Below are positions 1-5,862 of a stretch of 5,862 nucleotides of DNA, piece by piece. Made by a program: the position numbers and the translations under genes. The DNA comes from Streptomyces katrae (GTDB lineage Bacteria; Actinomycetota; Actinomycetes; Streptomycetales; Streptomycetaceae), in contig NZ_JZWV01000367.1 of the NCBI RefSeq assembly GCF_000966975.1, positions 1 through 5,862 of the forward strand, written 5' to 3'. Numbering within the stretch: position 1 is the first letter of the stretch; every line of letters begins with the position of its first letter. Under the pieces are notes generated by a model. That model saw only the letters and a list, made by a program, of their open reading frames with translations. It was not told the origin of the DNA and did not search any database.

Positions 1-1384
<1,384 letters not shown>

Positions 1385-1388
<4 letters not shown>

Positions 1389-2569
1389 CGGATCTGCAGG
1401 TTGTCGAGGTAGGACTGGACGTTGCGCCGGGTCTCGGGGACCGAGTCGCCGCCGAACTTCTCCAGGACCGCGTCGGCCAGCACGAGCGCGACCATGGCCT
1501 CGGCGACGATGCCCGCGGCGGGCACGGCGCAGACGTCGGAGCGCTGGTGGTGCGCCACGGCCGCCTCGCCGGTGGCCACGTCGACGGTGGCCAGGGCGCG
1601 CGGCACGGTCGCGATGGGCTTCATCGCGGCGCGGACGCGCAGCAGCTCACCGGTGGTCAGGCCGCCCTCGGTGCCGCCGGAGCGGCCGGAGGTGCGCTTG
1701 ATGCCCTCGGGGGTGGAGACGATCTCGTCGTGGGCCTGCGAGCCGGGCACGCGGGCCAGGTCGAAGCCGTCGCCGACCTCGACGCCCTTGATGGCCTGGA
1801 TGCCCATGAGCGCGGCGGCGAGGCGGGCGTCGAGGCGGCGGTCCCAGTGGACGTGGGAGCCGAGGCCGACGGGCACGCCGTAGGCGAGGACCTCGACGAC
1901 GCCGCCGAGGGTGTCGCCGTCCTTGTGGGCCTGGTCGATCTCCGCGACCATCGCCTTCGACGCGTCGGCGTCGAGGCAGCGGACCGGGTCGGCGTCGAGC
2001 TTCTCGACGTCGGCGGGGGTCGGGTAGACGCCGTAGGGGGCCTTGGCCGAGGCCAGTTCCACCACGTGCGAGACGATCTCGATGCCCGCGACCTCCTTGA
2101 GGAAGGAGCGGGCGACGGCGCCGAGGGCGACGCGGGCGGCGGTCTCACGGGCGCTGGCGCGCTCCAGGATCGGCCGGGCCTCGTCGAAGCCGTACTTCTG
2201 CATGCCCGCGAGGTCGGCGTGGCCGGGGCGGGGGCGGGTCAGCGGCGCGTTGCGGCCGGTGTCCTTGAGCAGCGAGGGGTCCACGGGGTCGGCCGACATG
2301 ACCGTCTCCCACTTGGGCCACTCGGTGTTGCCGACCATGATCGCGACCGGGGAGCCCTGGGAGAGGCCGTGGCGGACGCCGCCGAGGAAGGTGATCTCGT
2401 CCTGCTCGAACTTCATCCGGGCACCGCGTCCATAGCCGAGCCGGCGCCGGGCCAGGTGGTCGGCCACCAGCTCGGTGGTGACCGGGACGCCGGCGGGAAG
2501 GCCCTCCAGCGTCGCGACCAGGGCCGGTCCGTGCGACTCTCCTGCGGTCAGCCAACGCAACCTGCTCAA
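1385..2569 (-). CDS. aroC: Chorismate synthase
   Basis: Converts 5-enolpyruvylshikimate-3-phosphate to chorismate, the last common step to Phe, Tyr, Trp, folate and many secondary metabolites; it needs reduced FMN. The 394-residue protein has family-typical length and all signatures: GESHGPAL at 10-17 (His13), [15 protein letters not shown] at 45-59, RPGHADL at 114-120 (His117), [16 protein letters not shown] at 136-151, [12 protein letters not shown] at 297-308 for FMN/substrate binding, and [12 protein letters not shown] at 340-351 with the conserved Asp345. The start is TTG, supported by GAGGAG at 5 nt spacing, an in-frame stop four codons upstream, and an N-terminus ([13 protein letters not shown]) matching Streptomyces AroC as I remember it. 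Its TGA overlaps the aroK GTG by 4 nt. The upstream inverted repeat may mark a separate control point. No residue is missing. Confidence 0.98.
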
Positions 2570-2610
2570 CGATGCTCCTCATGCTCGCGCCTGGCACTGC
2601 GACGGCGCAT
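2566..2610 (-). CDS. Possible 14-codon leader ORF overlapping the aroC start
   Basis: An ATG at 2610-2608 opens 14 codons ([14 protein letters not shown]) whose TGA at 2568-2566 overlaps the aroC TTG as TTGA, the same 4-nt geometry as aroC/aroK and aroK/aroB. Its start lacks a good Shine-Dalgarno sequence. It contains no aromatic codons, so it does not look like an aromatic-amino-acid attenuator peptide. Short open frames are common at this G+C level, so it may be chance. Confidence 0.25.
   Translation of the reverse strand: MRRRSARREHEEHR
2575..2580 (-). promoter_or_regulatory. Ribosome binding site of aroC
   Basis: GAGGAG lies 5 nt before the TTG at 2569-2567. An in-frame TGA at 2581-2579, just upstream, rules out any earlier start, so this site fixes TTG as the initiation codon. 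Confidence 0.8.
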
Positions 2611-2624
2611 CCGGTGCGCGGACC

Positions 2625-2664
2625 GAACCGCCGGTACCCGAATCCTCCCACGTCCCGGCGGTTC
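2625..2664 (-). repeat. Perfect 10-bp inverted repeat upstream of aroC
   Basis: On the minus strand GAACCGCCGG (2664-2655) is matched exactly by CCGGCGGTTC (2634-2625), separated by 20 nt. The distal arm ends 55 nt before the aroC start, in the 113-nt gap after the small membrane-protein gene. In RNA it would form a strong stem with the Shine-Dalgarno-like GGGAGGA in the loop. In DNA the arm centres are 30 bp apart, close to three helical turns, which would also fit a paired operator. No U-run follows, so it is not a standard intrinsic terminator. Confidence 0.55.
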
Positions 2665-2682
2665 CCCCGTGATCCGGTCCAG

Positions 2683-2874
2683 CTATCGGACGGCCGTCCC
2701 ACGCCGGCGCCACCACCGGTAGCCCTCCAGGACGACCACCACGGACACCAGCGAGCCGACGACCCACTTCGCCCAGTCCGGCAGGGTGCCGAGCAGCACC
2801 TTCACGAACATCACGACGGCGTACCCGGCGTCCCACTTCGAAGCCAGCGTCTGGCCCGTTCCGAACGCGTCCAC
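2683..2874 (-). CDS. Small membrane protein between aroE and aroC, function unknown
   Basis: This 63-codon ORF starts with GTG at 2874-2872, 37 nt after the aroE stop, and ends with TAG. A purine-rich GAGGGGGG precedes the start. About 94% of its codons end in G or C, as expected for a real gene in this genome, and the overlapping longer frames give Arg/Gly-rich shadows. The protein has a hydrophobic stretch at about 18-31 (YAVVMFVKVLLGTL) and a clear transmembrane helix at about 37-52 (WVVGSLVSVVVVLEGY). It ends in RWWRRR, which by charge should lie in the cytoplasm. There is no signal peptide cleavage site, Cys motif or catalytic pattern. I do not recognise the family. Position suggests co-transcription with aroE, but nothing ties it to shikimate chemistry. 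Confidence 0.75.
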   Translation of the reverse strand: MDAFGTGQTLASKWDAGYAVVMFVKVLLGTLPDWAKWVVGSLVSVVVVLEGYRWWRRRGTAVR

Positions 2875-2911
2875 GCGCCCCCCTCACCCCGAAGAACAGC
2901 AGGTGGGAAGC

Positions 2912-3736
2912 CTAACGCGCGGCGAGGGCGCGCTCTCCGGCGGCCCGCATGGCCGCCAGGGGGCCCGGGGCGCGGCCGGTCATCCGCTCGACCTGGAGCA
3001 CGGCCTGGTGGACGAGCAGGTCGAGGCCGCCGAGCAGCTTGCCGCCGCGGCCGGACCAGGCGGCCGCCAGGGCGGTGGGCCAGGGGTCGTAGAGGACGTC
3101 GAAGAGGGCGCCCGGGGCCGCGGGTACGGCGGCGGCCAGTTCGTCGGTGGCGCCCGCCGGGGTGGTGGCGATCACCAGCGGGGCGTGGAGGGCCTCGGCG
3201 GCCCGGGACCAGTCGGCGGTGCGGACGTCCACGCCGAGCCGCTCGCCCCAGCCGCGCATCTCCTCGGCGCGGGCCTCGGAGCGGACGTACGCGGTGATCT
3301 CGCCTGTGCAGATCCGCGCGAGGGCGGCCAGGGCCGAGGAGGCGGTCGCCCCGGCCCCGAGGACGGCGGCGGCGGGCACCTTCTCGACGCCGCGTTCGTG
3401 CAGGGCCGCGACTATGCCGGGGATGTCGGTGTTGTCGCCGACCCGGCGGCCGTCCTCGGTCAGGACGAGGGTGTTGACGGCCTCCACCGAGGCGGCGGTG
3501 TCGCTGATCTCGTCCAGCAGCGGGATGACCGCCCGCTTGAGCGGCATCGTGAGGGAGAACCCGGCCCACTCGGGGCCCAGACCGGCCACGAACCCGGGAA
3601 GCGCGGCCTCGTCGATCTCGAACCGGTCGTAGGACCAGTCGTCGAGGCCGAGCTCCCGGTAGGCCGCCCGGTGCAGTACCGGTGAGAGGGAGTGCTCGAT
3701 GGGAGATCCCAGCACCGCGGCCCGTGTCCGTGACAT
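2912..3736 (-). CDS. aroE: Shikimate dehydrogenase (NADP-dependent)
   Basis: Reduces 3-dehydroshikimate to shikimate in the cytoplasm, the fourth step of the chorismate pathway. The 274-residue length is normal for the family. SPIEHSLSP at 11-19 carries the substrate-binding Ser-x-Ser. GFSLTMPLK at 59-67 ends in the expected catalytic Lys67; it is a variant of the usual NVTxPxK, and an SxTMPxK-like form is familiar from other actinobacteria. EAVNTLV at 86-92 supplies Asn89 and GDNTD at 101-105 the catalytic Asp105. The Rossmann glycine motif LGAGATA is at 127-133. GGLDLLVHQA at 236-245 holds the conserved Gln244. The ATG start lies 6 nt after the mltG stop, with CAGGA just before it, so translation may depend partly on mltG. 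Catalytic residues are complete. A related quinate/shikimate dehydrogenase is possible, but the aro context favours AroE. Confidence 0.95.
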   Translation of the reverse strand: MSRTRAAVLGSPIEHSLSPVLHRAAYRELGLDDWSYDRFEIDEAALPGFVAGLGPEWAGFSLTMPLKRAVIPLLDEISDTAASVEAVNTLVLTEDGRRVGDNTDIPGIVAALHERGVEKVPAAAVLGAGATASSALAALARICTGEITAYVRSEARAEEMRGWGERLGVDVRTADWSRAAEALHAPLVIATTPAGATDELAAAVPAAPGALFDVLYDPWPTALAAAWSGRGGKLLGGLDLLVHQAVLQVERMTGRAPGPLAAMRAAGERALAAR

Positions 3737-3742
3737 GTCCTG

Positions 3743-5423
3743 CTACCCGCCGTTCTTCTTCTGCGCCTGACGCTCCTGGAACTCCGCGACGAGCTTCAGG
3801 TGCTCGTCGTAGGTCTTCGTGAAGGTCGTCTTGTTGCCGTCGACCGACACGAAGAACATCCAGCCGCCGTGATCGGGGTTGAGCGTAGCGGTCAGCGCGT
3901 CCAGACCGGGGTTGTCGATCGGACCGGGCGGGAGGCCCTTGACGTAGTGGGTGTTGTACGGGTGGTCGAAGGCCTGGGCTTCCTTCAGGTTGAAGTTGAT
4001 CTCGCTCTGGCCCTTGACGTAGTTGTACGTCGAGTCGAACTGGAGCTTCTGGTTGGTGACGTCGTTGGTCTTCTTGAGGCGGTTGTAGACCACCTCGGCC
4101 ATCTTCCGGAAGTCGTCGTGGTTCTTGCCCTCGGCGTTGACGAGGCTGGCCACGGTGATGACCTGGAGCGGGTTCTCCAGGTTGAGTTCCTTGGCCTTGG
4201 CCTCGACGCCCAGCTCCGCGTACTTGTCGGAGGCGTTCTTGACCATCTGCTTGAGCAGGGACTCGGGCGTGCTGTCCTTCTTGAGGTCGTACCGCATCGG
4301 GTACAGGAAGCCCTCGAGCGGGTCCATGACCTTCGGGTTGCTCGCGGCCCAGGCCGGCAGGCCGAGGTTCTTGTACTCGCGCTGGGCGATCTCGCGGGTG
4401 GTGCCGTCCGGTTTGCCGAGCTTCTTGTCGATCGCCTTGTAGACCTCGGAGTTGCGCATGCCCTCGGGGACGGTGATGACGGCCAGCTTGCTGGGGTCGA
4501 TCATCAGCGCGACGGCGGCCGCGCCCGACATCTTCTTCTTCAGCGGGTAGATGCCCGGCTGGATCGACTTGCCCTTGGGGTTGGCGTTCGCGGCGTCGAC
4601 GAAGGCCTGGGCGCTGGCGACCACGCCGGCTTCCTTGAGGATGCGGCCCATCTGGCCGAGGCCCGCGTTCTTGGGGATCTCGACGTCGACGGTCTCGTCG
4701 GTGCCCTCGCCCGCGAAGTCCTCGGTCGCGCCGAAGCGGTCCTTCAGGTAGCCGTAGCCGTAGTAGCCGCCACCGCCGACGACGGCGGCGATCACCACGG
4801 CGGCGACCAGGCAGGCCGTTCCGCTGCGCTTCTTCTGCTTCTTCTTGCCGGCCTTGCCGCCCTTGCCGCGGCCCGCGCGGCGGCCGCCGGGCACCGGCTC
4901 GTCGCCGTCGTCCGCGCCGCAGGGACTCCTCCGGCTCCTCCTCCGCCTCGGCCGGGTCCGGCTCCAGGTGCCGCTGGTTCGGGGGCGACGGCGGGGGGAA
5001 GGCGTCGGGGGTGGCGTACAGGTCGGGGGTCTCGTCGGGGTAGGCCCCGGCGGACTGCTGGGCGTAGGGGTCGGCGCCGGCGTAGGGGTCGGTCTGGACG
5101 GCGGCCACGTACTGCTGCTGGTGGGCGCCGTCCCAGCCCTGGCCCTCGTACGGCGGCTGCTGCTGGAGCTGCTGCGCGTGGGCGTGCTGCACCGCGTACG
5201 CCTGCTGCTGCTCGGCGTACTGCGGCTGCTGCGGGTACTGCGCGGGGTATTCCTGCTGGTACTGGACCTGCTGGAACTGTGGGTCCGGGTACTGCTGCTG
5301 CGGGTCACCGCCGTAGGGAACCTGCCCCTGCTGCGTCTGGTGCGCGGTCCACCCCTGGTCCCCGTACAAGGGGTCCTGGGGGTTCCACGGTTCGGAGCCG
5401 TGGCCCCGGCCATAGTCAGTCAT
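3743..5423 (-). CDS. mltG: Endolytic murein transglycosylase MltG (YceG family), reading frame broken near 4916-4930
   Basis: Single-pass membrane enzyme that cleaves nascent peptidoglycan strands and is thought to set glycan release length. The first 167 codons (5423-4923) encode a hydrophilic Gln/Tyr/Pro-rich N-terminus ending in an acidic stretch. The rest is in the next frame (4921-3743, stop TAG). Joined, they give about 559 residues, a plausible length for a Streptomyces MltG. In joined numbering: Gly/Lys-rich basic segment at about 180-199, transmembrane helix about 201-219, a LysM-like part about 240-310, then the YceG catalytic domain with VASLVNAEG (probable catalytic Glu431, codon 4132-4130), VVYNRL at 444-449, KLQFDSTYNY at 459-468 and GLPPGPIDNPG at 496-506. 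E. coli has VEKE where this has VNAE; the second Glu is retained. aroE starts 6 nt downstream, so the two are probably co-transcribed. If the frameshift is real, a GTG at 4894-4892 could restart a 383-residue form that keeps the membrane and catalytic parts, but its Shine-Dalgarno site is poor. Confidence 0.9.
4916..4930 (-). other. Frame junction in mltG (apparent frameshift)
   Basis: Upstream of this point the native-looking frame reads an acidic, Gln/Pro/Glu-rich protein ending ...AEEEPEES (last codon TCC, 4925-4923). Beyond it that frame turns into an Arg-rich shadow. The frame shifted by one base reads CGADDGDEPVPGG from the TGC at 4921, and continues into the membrane anchor and YceG domain. 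Above the junction that second frame is a Ser/Thr/Arg-rich shadow. The local minus-strand bases are GAGTCCCTGCGGCGCGGAC. One surplus base, for example a C in CCC, or loss of a CG/GC dinucleotide from a CGCGCG tract would explain it. Confidence 0.8.
5154..5303 (-). other. Gln/Tyr-rich low-complexity segment of MltG
   Basis: Residues 41-90 of MltG contain 22 Gln and 6 Tyr among 50, in patterns such as PQQQYPDPQF and AEQQQAYAVQ. Over the first 167 residues there are 36 Gln and 15 Tyr. This precedes the basic segment and the transmembrane helix, so by the positive-inside rule it should be cytoplasmic and is probably disordered. At DNA level it is a run of imperfect CAG repeats (CTG on the plus strand). 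Confidence 0.75.
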
Positions 5424-5426
5424 CGG

Positions 5427-5432
5427 TCCCCT
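5427..5432 (-). promoter_or_regulatory. Ribosome binding site of mltG
   Basis: AGGGGA lies 3 nt before the ATG at 5423-5421. It supports this start over the ATG of a different frame at 5413, which has no comparable site and would give a Ser/Thr/Arg-rich shadow sequence. Confidence 0.6.
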
Positions 5433-5460
5433 AGAGCCGCGAGACGTGGGCGCGGCTCAT
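5431..5460 (-). CDS. Possible 9-codon upstream ORF before mltG (MSRAHVSRL)
   Basis: An ATG at 5460-5458 opens nine codons (MSRAHVSRL) ending in a TAG at 5433-5431. That TAG runs into the mltG Shine-Dalgarno sequence (TAGGGGA), 7 nt before the mltG ATG. The uORF spans the hairpin at 5434-5458 completely, so a ribosome translating it would melt the stem. Its own ribosome binding site is weak (GGCAGAC). The peptide has no run of a single amino acid that would suggest classical attenuation. It may be chance; no homologue is recognised. Confidence 0.25.
   Translation of the reverse strand: MSRAHVSRL
5434..5458 (-). promoter_or_regulatory. Hairpin directly upstream of the mltG ribosome binding site
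   Basis: GAGCCGCG (5458-5451) pairs perfectly with CGCGGCTC (5441-5434) around the 9-nt loop CCCACGTCT. The distal arm ends one base before the TAGGGG that forms the mltG Shine-Dalgarno region. In mRNA this 8-bp GC-rich stem could affect ribosome access to mltG. It has no poly-U tail, so it is unlikely to be an intrinsic terminator. A regulatory role is inferred only from position. Confidence 0.4.
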
Positions 5461-5500
5461 GTCTGCCGCGGCACCCGGTTCCGCCTCTTGAGTGGTGGGC

Positions 5501-5521
5501 GACGGCTGTTCGAATGCCGTC
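5501..5521 (-). repeat. Small inverted repeat (6-bp arms) after ruvX
   Basis: On the minus strand GACGGC (5521-5516) and GCCGTC (5506-5501) form a perfect 6-bp stem around the 9-nt loop ATTCGAACA. It lies about 30 nt after the ruvX stop. No U-run follows, so it is not a canonical intrinsic terminator. It could be a weak transcript hairpin or chance, since short GC palindromes are common at this base composition. Confidence 0.3.
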
Positions 5522-5550
5522 TCATCGCGCGGAACGTTACCGTACCGCGA

Positions 5551-5862
5551 TCAGACAACCACTTCGACGCACTCGCCAGGCGGATTACCTGATACCCGTT
5601 CGGTCTCAAGAGCGTTCTGGAGGATGATCACAGCGGCGGCCTGATCGATGACCGACCTGCCCTTCTTCGCGTTCTTCCCGGAGGCGCGCAGGCCCTGGGC
5701 GGCGGTGACCGTGGTCATCCGCTCGTCCACCAGCCGGACCGTCACCGGCTTGATCCCCTTGGCCAGTTCGTTCGCGAAGGCACGCACCTTGGCCGCGGCC
5801 GGCCCCTCCCGCCCGCTGAGCGAGCGGGGGAGGCCGACGACGACTTCGAGGGGCTCGTACTC
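5551..5862 (-). CDS. ruvX: RuvX/YqgF-family putative Holliday junction resolvase / pre-16S rRNA nuclease, 3' part
   Basis: Cytoplasmic RNase H-fold nuclease of the RuvX/YqgF family. In E. coli the family member is linked to maturation of the 16S rRNA 5' end; the resolvase name comes from its RuvC-like fold. The window holds the last 103 codons, in frame from the right edge to a TGA at 5553-5551. Visible motifs (fragment numbering) are VVVGLPRSLSG at 7-17, the signature LVDERMTT at 44-51, and KGRSVIDQAAAVIILQ at 67-82, whose Asp73 matches the C-terminal acidic residue of the active site. The missing 50-60 residues should hold the first catalytic Asp (GvDvG motif). The tail NPPGECVEVVV completes the protein, so the 3' end is intact. 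mltG starts 127 nt downstream on the same strand. Family assignment is firm; which biochemical role dominates in this organism cannot be told from sequence. Confidence 0.95.
   Translation of the reverse strand, partial: EYEPLEVVVGLPRSLSGREGPAAAKVRAFANELAKGIKPVTVRLVDERMTTVTAAQGLRASGKNAKKGRSVIDQAAAVIILQNALETERVSGNPPGECVEVVV

Noticed and set aside
2625..2664. Intrinsic terminator between the small membrane-protein gene and aroC
   Set aside because: The stem is strong, but the loop is long (20 nt) and no U-run follows.
2579..2887. 102-codon minus-strand frame overlapping the 63-codon membrane-protein gene
   Set aside because: It is Arg/Gly-rich with no motif or hydrophobic pattern, while the overlapping 63-codon frame has strong third-position G/C bias and a transmembrane helix.
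2811..5423. 870-codon open frame on the minus strand starting at the mltG ATG and running through mltG into aroE and beyond
   Set aside because: Only the first 167 codons look like protein. The rest is an Arg/Pro/Gly-rich shadow of mltG and aroE, open only because of the high G+C content.
1547..5434. Long plus-strand open frames (for example 1547-2722 and 3800-5434) and another at 46-1089
   Set aside because: They lie antisense to well-supported genes, have shadow-type composition (Val/Gly/Asp/Arg-rich) and show no motifs.
5460..5485. Possible ECF-sigma promoter (GGAAC-like -35) before mltG
   Set aside because: GGAAC is present on the minus strand, but no GTC-type -10 element occurs at about 16-17 nt spacing, so no promoter is called.
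5499..5512. Possible LexA/SOS box (CGAAC half-site) in the ruvX-mltG gap
   Set aside because: Only the left half CGAAC matches; the right half reads GTCGC against the expected GTTCG, too weak to call.

Overview
The window is very G+C-rich DNA with strong G/C bias at third codon positions and GTG and TTG starts. The AroC and MltG N-termini look typical of Streptomyces, so this is most likely a Streptomyces or close relative chromosome. All genes lie on the minus strand and are read from the right edge to the left edge. No in-frame TTA codon was seen in any of them, so there is no sign of bldA-type control. There is no RNA gene, CRISPR array, insertion sequence or attachment site.

Layout in transcription order: the 3' part of ruvX (Holliday junction resolvase-like/pre-16S rRNA nuclease YqgF), a 127-nt gap with two small hairpins and a 9-codon upstream ORF, mltG (endolytic murein transglycosylase), aroE (shikimate dehydrogenase, 6 nt after mltG), a 63-codon gene for a small membrane protein, a 113-nt gap with a perfect 10-bp inverted repeat, aroC (chorismate synthase, TTG start), aroK (shikimate kinase) and the 5' part of aroB (3-dehydroquinate synthase). 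aroC/aroK and aroK/aroB overlap by 4 nt (GTGA and ATGA), so the last three genes are probably translationally coupled.

Together aroB, aroE, aroK and aroC cover steps 2, 4, 5 and 7 of the shikimate pathway to chorismate. The ruvX-mltG-aro arrangement is, from memory, the usual one in Streptomyces. Most of the window is therefore ordinary conserved housekeeping DNA.

The main anomaly is in mltG. Its Gln/Tyr-rich cytoplasmic N-terminal region and its transmembrane/catalytic region lie in two different frames that meet near 4916-4930. This means one surplus base or two missing bases relative to an intact gene: a sequencing error, a true frameshift mutation or, least likely, recoding. Other points of interest are the unrecognised small membrane protein between aroE and aroC, the inverted repeat before aroC, and the uORF/hairpin before mltG. 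I see no convincing evidence of a wholly new system.
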